Of a DNA stretch of 64,000 bases, positions 1 through 12,300 are shown in pieces. Both the position numbers and the translations under genes were made by a program. This DNA comes from Takifugu bimaculatus (Eukaryota > Chordata > Actinopteri > Tetraodontiformes > Tetraodontidae). The DNA lies in assembly GCA_004026145.2 (NCBI GenBank), contig CP034988.1:12475481-12539480 (forward strand), in the 5' to 3' direction. Numbering within the stretch: position 1 is the stretch's first letter; each line of letters begins with the position of its first letter. The notes under the pieces are model-generated. The model was not told where the DNA came from and searched no databases. It saw only the letters and a program-made list of their open reading frames with translations.

Positions 1-1034
1 CTTTGGTTGGTTACTTATTGAGCATGTTCGTATTTCCCTCACCGTGCGCTGTTAAAGTCATATTAAAGTCATGGTTCTAATGCCATATTAAAGGTCCGAG
101 CCGCAGATCCAGCTCCAGACGCCTTTTCTAGAGCCCACATAGCTTTGTTTATGATCTAAATGTTGCAGCGGTTCCTTGGAGAACTGTTGGACTTCCTGTG
201 GATGATGGAAGAGAACTGTGGAAGCAGTTCACTGACACGTTGTCAGAGTCTCCCCAATAGTCAATAGTCCCCAACACTTGCTTCACATTAAGCCAAGCAT
301 GGAGGTGGGCCCATCCTGCTTGGGTGTTCCCATGTGAGGATAGTTCCCTGTTCAGGTTTATAAAACCTACTGAGCTGCTTTGGCCGGTTGTAAAGCAGCT
401 CTTTATGATTTAATATTCAAAGTTGGCTCCAAATGGCTGCAGTTGTTCCTGCAGGAAGTTCCGCTCTCATCAATCGGATTTGTGCGGTCTGTGTAATCCA
501 CTTACATTTGTACCAGCGCCCCCTGCTGGTCAGCATCATTACCAGGCACAGAGTCTAGGTTTTAATTGGTCGATGGTTTTTAGGTTGTTGTTTTTTTAAT
601 TTTCAGAAGATCATGGAATCATTTTAGGTCATGATGCCCGTTCCAGGCAGGTTTTTGATGAATTAATTGATGCCCTCGTCACTAAAGCTCATGTAAAACG
701 CTGCTACATAAGCTGCTCTGGACGTGTAAAACGCATCCCTTGTAGTGTTATGACACCTTTTATTCACTTGTCTTGTTAAATCTGGGCTCTTTCTCACGTG
801 TTAGATATGCGTGGCTTGATCAATCATACATTTTTAATCATAAAAGCCCGCTGCAGCCTTTGTCTCGCAGACAGCGTCGTTAGTGATCATTAAAAAAGAA
901 GCAAGCTCGGCCAGTTTGTCTGGTATCATCCACGCACGGATGTGTCGCACTGGATTTCTGAGAGTGTATAGTGTATTGTTACAGTTTTTTTTAACCTGTG
1001 AAGTGTTGACTGGTGTATTTCTGTCCCCTCCCAG
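1..1034 (+). other. wdr5: wdr5 intron (partial)
   Basis: This non-coding stretch precedes the first visible wdr5 exon. I looked for the preceding exon (ending in the SSSYDGLC codons) and did not find it, so the intron is longer than 1 kb. No repeat or RNA gene was recognised. Confidence 0.7.
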
Positions 1035-1919
<885 letters not shown>

Positions 1920-2180
1920 TCCCTCTTGTTCCCCCCGATCTTTAGCTTCATTTGTTTTTTTCCTTTGTACATTTTTTTTTTCTACATTTTAAGAAAAGAG
2001 GACTTGTTTTCTAACAGAGAGCGCCTGCAGGACGCCACGCAGCTTTCAGACGACGAAGTTGAACGCACACGTTTCATTGTCTCTCTGGGAAAGTTGTAAC
2101 ATCCATGTTGGTCATGCCTGCTTCTGAAAAACATGGATTTCTTGTCTTTTACAATAAATGTAATGGTTATTTTGGACTGT
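1920..2180 (+). other. wdr5: wdr5 3' untranslated region
   Basis: About 240 bases of T-rich sequence separate the stop codon from the first good polyadenylation signal. The exact cleavage point is inferred. No ORF here resembles a protein. Confidence 0.75.
2153..2158 (+). terminator. wdr5: wdr5 polyadenylation signal AATAAA
   Basis: A canonical AATAAA lies 234 bases after the wdr5 stop. It is followed within about 30 bases by a GT/T-rich stretch, as expected downstream of a cleavage site. Confidence 0.75.
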
Positions 2181-3285
2181 CTGTATTTTTTTCCCCGTTC
2201 TTGGTGTAGTGCTGTCCGAGCAAACTTTCTGTAGAAAAACTAAAGATCATTTTATTTATTCCCTTCTTTGCTTCGTCAAATGACAGGATAGATGTTGAAT
2301 GGGTGGAGTTTCAGCCCTAAACCTTTATTTTGTACCACCAGTTCTTACACAAAAAAAGCCAACAACTCCAGTTTTGTGTTTTTGGATTTGTACAAATGTG
2401 TTGTGGTCTGATTATTTGAGGTGTTTCTCATCTGCTGCCGCAGCCCGAGTGAATAAAATCCGTTTTCGTACGTTTGGCAGCACTGAGTTGATCGTCTGTG
2501 ATGTCACCACACAGAAGTGAGTCCAGCTCCTGTTTCGAATATTTCATTTTTTTTTAATAAGCTTTTTGTTTTTTCTGTCCATGAAAGAACATCAGAACAA
2601 CCCACATAGAACAGATGACAAAATGTAAATCTCCTTTTTTCTTCTTTTTAAAAAATAGACAATAGTAATGAAAAGAATCCCGTCCTGCAGCGACGGGCTG
2701 GAAATGGCAAAGAAAAGGCGACGGTTACTGAGGCGCCAGAGCCCGACTTCAAAATCAGGATGGCCTCTTGCCTCGTGGAGTCCGCTCTCCCATACACGAC
2801 AGCCCACAGAACAACAGAAAAGAGTACACAAGCCATGGATAAAATTACCTTTGTACAAAAATAGATCTCTTTCCTTCCCCCCCAACTTGAGCGTTTTGCT
2901 GTTTAAGCGACAGAAAGCAGTGATTGTGTCACGAGCTCAGGCAACATACAGTTCAGAGGCTTGAAAAGTCCACCTAGATTTGTCTTTTTTTTTCCTTTTT
3001 GAGGTCACATAAATGCTGTGAAGAAGCTGGTTCTTTTCAGTTTGGAGCTGCTGGTTGGTTTTGTTTTTTTGTTTGTTTCTTTTTTACAAAACTTTTTTTA
3101 TTTTTTTTAAATTTTAAAATCACTAAATAAAGTGACCAATGGTGGTACTGGTTGGTGTGTGGCGTCTTCCTCTCCAAGCCTTGGAAATGGATGAGAAACA
3201 GATCTGTCGATATATATCTAGAAATATATACACATGTACATATGAACAAAATAGATAGTTTTGTGTTGTGAAGCCATCTACAGTA

Positions 3286-3312
3286 TGTGTGTGTTTGTGT
3301 GTGTGTGTGTGT
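3286..3312. repeat. (TG)n microsatellite
   Basis: A TG run with one TTTG interruption, in the interval between wdr5 and rxra. Confidence 0.85.
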
Positions 3313-4250
3313 CCTGTCTCCGCATGGTGAGTTATGCCTGCTTTTGTGTCCCCGGTGGGGGAGATTTGACATCAGCTTTATGGCTTTAGATCTGTGCCAC
3401 CAGTTACTGACCACTTTGATAAGGAGAACATGGAGCTGAGTAATTCATTAAGGTTCAAAAACCTTCCTGTGTGCATAAATTCAGGAAATAAAATCTGTAA
3501 ACACGGCTCAAACTGTCTCCAGGATAATCTCGTGTTATTATAATTGAACTCAATCATAACACCCTGATAGACCAACAGAGAATGCAGTTATTGCTACTGT
3601 TTCTACAATTTCTTTTTGTTTTTTGAAGGACGTGAGTCTGTCTTCCGCCTGCTGCGGCGCTTCTGCTCCGCCACTAGAGGGAGTCGTCGACTCTCCAATG
3701 GTTCCCACAGCGCTTCCGAGAATTTTCCAGCTGTTCTGTCATAAATGTCACAGTGTTGCTCCCAGCAGACTCCCGGTGACATTTGGGAGCTGACCACTTC
3801 CGATTCATCTCCCTCCCTTTAGGAAAGGAAGGAAAAACAGGCGACCAGGCCTTCCTGGATGATTTTTAACTGATCCTCTCAGATTTTAGTAATTTGTACC
3901 TGGCCGCCACTGATTAGGGTCATGACCTCTGCGGCGTCCTGATGGTGCCACTGAAGATGCTCCAGTGAGAACAGATTCCATTAATTGGAACCAAATTGAA
4001 AAGTACAAATCTGCAGGCCAACACCAGTAAAGCCACCCGGCGCTGCTCTGCGGGTTCATTTAAAATTTAAGAGTCACATTAAAAGCAGAACGAGTTGGAT
4101 TCACAAGGCGGTGGTTTGTAAACACAACATTTACAGTTTCTGCCCACCAACGCCACCTGCGGGCCTTCTGCCCTGCCCTCACTGGTTTCAGCTGGTGGTA
4201 TTGCACCCACAGCCCATAAAGATGTTGTTTAGTATGAGAATCGTGTGGAT

Positions 4251-4296
4251 TTTATTATTTTACGATTTATTTACTATATTATATTATTATTTTATT
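4251..4296 (-). terminator. rxra: Candidate rxra polyadenylation signals (three AATAAA)
   Basis: TTTATT occurs at 4251-4256, 4266-4271 and 4291-4296, reading AATAAA three times on the rxra strand. This would give a 3' UTR of about 2 kb. A second candidate pair at 2251-2260 would give about 4 kb and end roughly 95 bases from the wdr5 signal. Sequence alone does not decide between them. Confidence 0.35.
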
Positions 4297-5623
4297 GTTT
4301 TCCCCACTGAAAGCCATTTTACTGGGCCTGTCAAATAAACAATGTAAAAATTCATTAAAGGATCGGTGTCGAGTCATCAAAGTTCATCGTTCCTGCCCAG
4401 CAAAAAATGTTTTTTTTTGTCTTTCTGACATGAAGATCTGATTGAAACTGTTACATTATCTACACCAAATGCAGCCAGGAAGTGAAGGTGGCACGTTGGG
4501 GACCCCCGCACACCTGAGATTAACCGTCTTAATTCATGGGAGGGGGAACGAAACAGCATTAAAGCTTTTCTCGTCATATCAGTGTGTAAATAAAATCACC
4601 GTCGTATCCGTTTTATTACCATTAGCTTCAAGTTTGCTCTTATTCTCTGATACCGAAAACTCCGACCGACTGTTTCATCAGTTCGGAACGACTGTGAGAC
4701 ATATGGGAATGGTCCTGGGGGGACGAGCAGAACTCCTGGTAACCCATACAGCCGCCCCACAGCTCAAAAAGTGTATCGGACCTGTGGGCTCACGCTCCGG
4801 CTCCATGGGCGATCTTTGGAGATGCACTCAATGCATAGTTGAAACAGCAGCCGCAGCGTTTACAGAAACACGGAGAGGGAAAGAAAAGCAGAATAAGGAC
4901 ACAAAAGCTGATTTCTACACAACATGGAGATATTTAACATTTCAGTTCCACTTGATTGACACTTGGTTGTCTGGAGAAGTGCAGAGCAAGAGAGAGAGAG
5001 AGAGCTCGTGTGCATTTGTGTCTCTCAGAGCATTCAGTAAAAAACTAAAACCCGGGGTGGGGGGGCGTTCCTGGAGCCGACTTCCACCTCCGACATTGAA
5101 TGCCAGCTCTCCGTTTCCCAACCCGGCGCCGCCGTCGTGAGCTTAAGTGCCGAGTAACGAACAAAACAAAACAAACGATGGCTCCGCGGCAGCGGCGAGC
5201 GCTTCTCCCAGGCGCCGTTGAAAGCGTGTCAGGAGCTGAAGGTCGGAGGGAGGATGGACAGAGGTAACTGTGCGTCGCTGCCTTTGAAATCAAAACGACA
5301 TCAATACTGTATACGGTTGTAACCAGTCTGAACAGATATGAGGTGTTGCGTTAGAACAAAAAGCTGAACAGAGGGCTTTCTGAGCGCTGAGGTGTGGACG
5401 GTGCGCTGAAATTCACATCAAAACAGAGGTGGGGGGTCGATGGGGGGGTGCAGGACGACTGCGCGGGCCGCCCCAGTTGCTAGGCTGCAACAGAGGCCCA
5501 GCCGAGCCGCTGGTGTCTCCCCAGGGCGCCGCGGAGCGTAAAGCTAATGTCCGGCGATTTCCACAGCCCCCCTGGTGTGAGGGCGATTGTGCGCGAGTCC
5601 TCCCGGACTCGTGGGGCCGGCGG

Positions 5624-5657
5624 CCCGCTAGTCCCGGCGGCCCGCTAGTCCCGGCTG
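5624..5657. repeat. 17-bp tandem duplication in GC-rich block
   Basis: Two adjacent copies of CCCGCTAGTCCCGGCGG differ at one base. They lie in a CpG-dense stretch (about 5050-5900) downstream of the rxra stop. Confidence 0.8.
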
Positions 5658-6011
5658 ATGCACAGTGATCATCGAGTAAGACGCGGTTGTAGTTGCTGAA
5701 GCTGGACAGAGACCTGAGTTCTTCCACGCTTTGAGTCCTCGCGGCCGCGCGAAGCCCATCCCCGCCGGAGCGGAACGCGCACTCCAGCGACAGCTAGTGC
5801 AAGGTCCACCCCCCCACCCCCCCATCCAAAGTTCAGTCCCCAAAGAGGGCGCGATTGTCCCGACTGTTCCGATGTGGAGGAGCTGAACGTTCCGCCCGGC
5901 GAGGGCAGGAAAAAGCGAGGAGGAAAACGATGGCTCAATGTGTTCCTTCCCCTCCTGTCCGACCTCATTGTCAGTCCGTCTGTCTCTCCTGTTGCCACGT
6001 AATTCATATAT

Positions 6012-6055
6012 ATATACACATACATATATATGTATATATATATGTATGTGTATAT
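6012..6055. repeat. 20-bp hairpin with 4-base loop in presumed rxra 3' UTR
   Basis: Arms 6012-6031 (ATATACACATACATATATAT) and 6036-6055 are perfectly complementary around GTAT. The sequence is alternating purine-pyrimidine and lies about 200 bases after the rxra stop. Confidence 0.85.
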
Positions 6056-6208
6056 TTCTTATTTATATATTTTTACAAGGTATAAAACACAACCATAGAT
6101 GCTGATAGTGTTCCTAAGGGTGGCGAGGGGGGAGTGAGGGGATTGCTGGCGGGTGGTTTTTCAGTTTTTTTTTAAAGAGTTCCGATCCAATGCCAAGCGA
6201 GGGATTTC

Positions 6209-6227
6209 GGGGGGGGGGGGGGGGGGG
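6209..6227. repeat. G19 homopolymer (C19 on the rxra strand), 24 bases after the stop
   Basis: There are nineteen consecutive G on the + strand. In the rxra transcript this would be a C19 tract near the start of the 3' UTR. Run length is prone to sequencing error. Confidence 0.85.
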
Positions 6228-6251
6228 TAAGGGCGAGCCCCTTGTTTCCCA

Positions 6252-6399
6252 TTATGTCATTTGATGCGGGGCCTCCAGCATCTCCATGAGGAAGGTGTCA
6301 ATGGGCGTGTCGCCGATCAGCTTGAAGAAGAACAAGTGCTCGAGGCACTTGAGGCCGATGGAGCGGAGCGCCGGTAACCGCAGCAACAGCTTGGCGAAT
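6252..6399 (-). CDS. rxra: rxra exon 10: dimerisation helix, AF-2 and stop
   Basis: The acceptor is TCTCCGACAG. It encodes [40 protein letters not shown] and MLEAPHQMT, then TAA at 6252-6254. It has the Leu-rich helix 10 that pairs with partner receptors, pocket Cys432 and the AF-2 core FLMEMLE that recruits LXXLL coactivators. The final APHQMT marks this as RXR alpha. Confidence 0.98.
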
Positions 6400-9300
6400 C
6401 TGTCGGAGACGGAACAGGGGTTGTACTGAGAACGCATGGAAAGGGTTCGGGGGGGGGGACAAGCTGCAGCTAAATGAATTCAGAACTCTGCTTACTCCTC
6501 CAGCTCAGCGCCCATCAGGTGTGTGTGTTTAATGTGACGGCTGACATGTTATTTCTGTAAATACACCCTGCCAGGACGTGCACGCTGTGCACGCTGTGCA
6601 CGCTGTGCACTGTGGGTTTGCATCCATACCTGCCAGGCTGTTCGGGGTACTTGTGTTTGCAGTAAGCCTCTAAAGATGCGTACACTTTCTCTCGCAGAGC
6701 TTCTACCTCGCTGGGGTTGGACAGGCCTTTAGAGTCTGCGGAGACACACAAAACATCATTCAAACATCAGAAAGGACAACAAACCCCACTACACACACAC
6801 ACACACACACACGCACACAGGGGCTCCTTCTGCGCTTCAGAATGGAAAGCAGAGATCTGCTAGCTTACAAGTTGAGTTTTCACCCCGGGGGCTTCCCCTC
6901 AGACGTGTGTCACCGCATCCTGGGTTCGTCCAATTAGGACTTTAATCTGAACTGCTCCAATTTAAGCTCCACAAGAGAATTCATGGCTGATTAAGGGCAC
7001 AAACGCATCGGCGATTAACGTTGGATCCACAAGTGATCGACGCTGAAAGGCCGTTTGTTGTAAAGGGCTGGACTGTGGGAAAGGAAAGGACACCACCCCC
7101 CCGCCCCCACAAACCTTTGATTTTCCAGTCCGGCCCGTCTAGTGAACCCCTAATTAACAAGGAACCGGGCCCCAGAAGTGAACCGGGCCTGGACGCAGCC
7201 TGCGTAACAGAGGATCAGTGTGTCTGGACCGAGCGGTGGCCCCCGGGGGGACGGACAGAGTCATTAAGGACCAGGGTCACCACACAGACGTGGCCCTAAT
7301 TCAAAGAGCAGCCCACCGGCGATGGCGATCACACGCGAGTCGAATTATCGCCGAACCGGGCTGCACTCGGCACGAACTCCAGCAGCGGAAGATTCACGAG
7401 GTCAAACCGACACCTGATGCAAAAAACGTCCGATCCGGAGCATAAATCTGGCCATCGGAACCTGTCGGAGAAGCTTTGAAGGGCTCATCTAAAACACATG
7501 GCGGTCCGCCGCTGCAATCCTCCATGTGTGCTAAGCAGACTCCCAGCAGAGGGACGCCACATCCACGCCCCCCCCACCCCCTCGCCATCGCCCCAAACAC
7601 CCCGGCGGCGCCCGGCGTTTTGGTGAAAGGGAGTCTTTGTTGAGTCAACTTTAGCAGGAACAGGTGAGTAGATGCAGGAACAGAGCCTCAGAACAACAAG
7701 ATTTGTGTCCTCGTGTCCCCAGTCGTGTGTACGGCGTCTTCTCACTGGAAGAGGAAGGAGAGGGAGACGCCGCCGCACGCCGGAGTGGAAGCGAGAGTGG
7801 CGCTGCTGCGCGACATCGCAGCCTCACAGTCACACACATGCTGTTCATTACCTGGGTTGAAAAGGACAATAGCTCGAAGACACCCCAGTTCCGTCTTATC
7901 CATCTGCATGTCCCTCATCTTCGACACCAGTTCTGTGAGCACTCTGTAAACACACACACACACACACACACACACATCTAAAGTCATTGGTGTCTAATTG
8001 GTACGTTCATCCAGCTGGAATCTCTCAGGAAAAGGAAGGCAGGCAGGGCGTCCTTCGGAAAAGCTAACAAATGCTGCGGCGTAATTATATTTGGAACGGG
8101 GGTTTTCAGAAAAGGAAAGCCACCGAGTCGACACGGGCTGTAATCTAAAACCAGCGCTCCCACTGGCGGCGCATGACATCACTGGGGGGGAGTGTCAGCG
8201 CGTGGAGCCGCTCGAACTCCTCACCTCCCCTTGACTGGGTCACACCCTCTGCCGCTCCTTCTTTCCCTCCCTGTTCGGTCTCTTTCCAACCCCTCCTCCT
8301 CCTCCTCCTCTGCTCTCCCTCGGATAGTAAAGTCAATTGTGGCTCTTGGCTCATTCTAATTCAATTTGCTCCGAGGAGCTAAAAAAAATTGGGGGGATGG
8401 GGGGGAACGGGGGAAGAGACCGGGGCATTTAAGTTAATCAGCCTCCTCATTTATACGGTGGAGACAGAAAGAGGAGTAGATAAAGAAACTATCGGCTCTC
8501 GGGATCTTAATGCTTGCCACAGTTAATAGCCGGAGACGGAGCGTGTCCCGCGGCCCCCGACGATCAAGCACAGGGGGCGGTGGCGGGAGGGGGAGGGGCT
8601 GAAATGAAAAAGCAGAGGGGATGCATATGGAAGAGGAAGATATAAAGGCTTCGGGAGGACTCTGGGCTATTGTGGCCACCTTTCAGGTGAGTTCTTGTGC
8701 CTCTGCAGCCACATGTCATGTCCCAGATCATCCTATCTACTCTGAGACATCAGGACAATCAAATCCACAGGACTTTCCTGCGGAAGCCTGACGTCTCTCT
8801 GACGGTCTCGGGGATGGATTTTTCTTTTGCTTTTCTTTCTGCTTGACATGAGACGCGCACAAAGTGCACGGAAAGCGGTCGATAGGTAGTCCTTCTTCGA
8901 CGTTTCCCCAAACACATTCTGACATGACGTTTAGGTGTTGGATTCACTCTTCTACCAGTTTATTAACAGAAAAAGAGGCTTACTGATTGAAGTAAATAGC
9001 ATTTAAGTAGTAACTTAGACACACTGAGTGGCTTTAGTCAGTAATAAAGATTAAACTCATGATTATGCTGACTGTGCTCATATTGAGCCACAATATAAGG
9101 GATTATTACTAATTTATTAGCTAATTTAAATAATGTTCCCTATGTGTTATTAAAACCTGACTAAGCTGTAATAAAATTTCCATGAGGCTCATGTCAATAC
9201 AAACATAGACCAAAAATCCAGTGGATGCTTATTAGAGATTCATACAGCGCAGATTGATAATTTATTAGCATCACTAACACAATCACAAACTGCTTTAGCC

Positions 9301-12300
9301 CGTCTTTATGCTTGGAAATTCCAAGTATAAGTTGCAGGAAGTAGATGTTAAATTATTCATCGATGCTTTAAGGAGAAATAAAAATTCTAATAAAATACTA
9401 AAGAATGTGGAGATGTAATCTGAAGGCTGCAATTCTGAATGTGGCCACAGCAGAGTGGGTGGCGCTGTGATGATGACCTGTCAAAGATGGCTCCCACTCC
9501 AGCGCTGTGGGCGCTGTTGCGATGAACGTGCAGCCCCGTCGCCAGCAGGATCCCGTCTTTAATCCCTATCGAACGGTGCGAAAATGACGCAATGAGGAGT
9601 TCATTCCAACCTGCGGCAGAAAGGGGGAGGGATTGGGGAGAGGCATGAAAAACAAGCAAAGCGGGCTGAAGTTCACACACCATTTAGGCAAAATGAATCT
9701 GACAACTAGGGGAGGAATTCCAATGAATCAATTAAGCTGCGCGGTACCAGCGTGCGGCTCGCTCCTGTGCGGGCATCGGGGGTTTTACCCAGACGTTTGA
9801 ATGGTGCTTTCGGAAGAGACAGGCGTGTAAAAGGGATGAACCGCGCCTGCCATCGCGATAAAGACAACGGGCTTGATGGGAATAAGCAGGGGCTCGACAT
9901 GGAGCGCACTGGAGACACAAGACGCCGCCTCCTGAGTGACAGGGCTCCTTTAACTGTTCTGCCTGGCAACACCCGCCTCTTCTCCCCTGAGTCGAGTCGG
10001 GTATGAGTGAAGCCGGGATGCTTTTATCTGTGATACAGCAGAACTAAAGTGGTTATTTATAGAAAATCTGCGAGCTGAAGAGAGGCAAGCTCTCCAGAAT
10101 AATGTCTCTCTCCACCAGGCTCAAATCTAGCCATCATTGTATCAGTTAAGGATGAATGATACGAGGAGCTTTTGTTAAATGTGGGGAGGGGCTGTAACAG
10201 CACTTTTCCCTTAAGATGGATTAAGAAAAAATAACGAATAATGTGATGCGAATTGTCCCAAAAGTGATGGTGGCAAATGGAAGGACTCTTACATAATAAT
10301 TATAGTTATATATTATAGGCTCACAGTTTTTTCCCCTGCAACATCAGTTATCTGACCATCTTGAAAAAAGGGATTCCAGACAGAAAATCAGGTATTATAA
10401 TCTGAAATAATGACCATCAATATGGAGCAGAAGAGCTCAAATGTAATCACCAGGCTATCTGCATCATCTATCATCAGGATTCAGCTGTTGAATGCTAATA
10501 AAATAAATTACACAAAATTGTGGGGATGAAAAGACATATTTCCATTTTAAAAGATTTTGAGCAACGTACGGAATGTGGCATCACATTTAGCTAGCTTGCT
10601 AAATGTATAAGCACTAGTTGCTAAAGCAGTGGCTTAATTTGTCTTATGAACTGAAAATAGACTCAATGTGGTTGTACAGATCTTTTATTAGCTTTGACTT
10701 TGGGTTTATCTGGTCAACCGGCTGGCCTCATCTTTGTAATGTTTGTTTAAATACTAGCGGTTCCAAACTCTATAAGTTAGCTATGAGGGAGATTTTTTGT
10801 GTTTACTTCTCAGTGCTGGCTGCATCTGTCAGTCTAACTCAGGCATGGGCAAACTACGGCCCGGGGGCCACACGCGGCCCGTTAAACGTTTTAATCCGGC
10901 CCGCCAAACTTGAAAAATTAAATGAATAAACCTTGTTAATGTTATATTTTCACTGCAATTCTGGTGTTTTCCCACTAGAAAAAAGACAGTCAGGAGGAGA
11001 GTGATAGTGATATCCTGAAGGATAACCGAACTTTCAGTGCTTTAAAATAGAAATGGTTATTATTTTTTTTAAAAAAGGCACATTTTATTCATTTGATTTT
11101 AAGTGTTTTAAGACTCATTCCAAAGTCAGATATTTTGTTGTACTGCTTCTCTTCATTTTCATTTGAAATTAAAGCACATGTTTTCTCCATATCCCAAGAT
11201 GTGTATTTTTTCTCCAATGAGGTGAAGTTACCAAAGCACTCCATCCATCCATCTGCTCCTGGTCCGGCCCCTTTGTCAAAAGTTAGAACCCATTGTGGCC
11301 CACGAATCAAAATGTTTGCCCACCCCTGGTCTAACTCTTACTTAGCACTGTATTAAGTCTGGGCTTAACTTTGAGCAAACGCTGACGTACCTGCTCGTAG
11401 AAGGATGACCTGATCGTCTAGTGGCAGCTCGGAGAAGTGAGGGATCCTCTTGGCCCATTCGACCAAGGTAAAGAGCTGTTTGTCAGCCGCCTGACAGATG
11501 TTCGTCACTGGATCGTTGGGCTGCAGGGAGACATGAAAGCAGATGCGACTCAAGGATTCAGAAATTCGTGGGAAGCTTGAAAATGACAGCGTGCCCCATC
11601 TTTGTTTATAGTCTACATGTCTCTGTTAGCCAAGAGCCTGGTGTCACCCCAGAGCACCTATCAGCACGTTCACGCCTCTGTGAACGCTCTGCTGTGAATA
11701 ATATCCTCAAAAGAGGAGCGAGTAGGAAGACAAAACAAACAGTGTTTCTGCCACAGCTCGGGGAGGAAATACCTGCGGAGAGCTGCCGCTGAACAAACGA
11801 CTTCCACCAAACAGACCTGCTCCAGGGACCTTTTAGTCCGTATACAAATCAAGCGTGCGGACAGCTGGTGGACCTGGCAGGAGCCTACCTGCCTCTGCGC
11901 AGAAACTTCACGACATAATGAGCACTCAGAGGCTCGGAAGGACCTCGCCGCTAACAAGAATGCACGCCACTTTACCGTCAGGTCACTGACGTGTGCCTGG
12001 TTTAAAGCGTGCACATTTTAAGTTCAAGTCGCTGCGTTCAGAGCTAATAAGGAATAATGCTGAAAGTTGATTTCTTCTCGCCTGCGGGGGAATGTGTTGG
12101 TGGCAGAGATGGATTCTAATGCAAAGTACGCCACATAATCGACTCAACAAAATGCAAATCCATCTGTGCAACAGGGAGGAAACGCTACAACACTGTCACC
12201 TCCTGCTAAGTCATTTAGCATCATCCCAGGAGTACCTGATTGTGCATCAACAAAGAATTTGTGCGCACGCTTTGCATAATGTTCAAGCCCAGTAAACATC

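Larger units (their letters stand above)
2181..6251. other. Convergent interval: rxra 3' UTR plus short intergenic spacer
   Basis: The two genes face each other across this 4 kb. Vertebrate RXRA has a multi-kilobase 3' UTR, so much of 6251 leftwards is probably transcribed on the minus strand. Inverse AATAAA motifs cluster at 4251-4296 (three copies) and at 2251-2260 (two overlapping) and 2324-2329. The ORFs here, including 232 codons at 4442-5140 on +, have no recognisable domain. Local structure: a TG run at 3286-3312, a GC-rich block at 5050-5900, an AT hairpin at 6012-6055 and a G19 run at 6209-6227. Confidence 0.6.

Noticed and set aside
4442..5140. 232-codon ORF on the + strand
   Set aside because: It is antisense to the presumed rxra 3' UTR, low in complexity at its end (Pro/Ser/Arg from GC-rich DNA), with no domain and no splice signals.
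11089..11356. ORFs over the right half of the hAT element
   Set aside because: They do not resemble hAT transposase (no DDE or dimerisation motifs); the element is non-autonomous.
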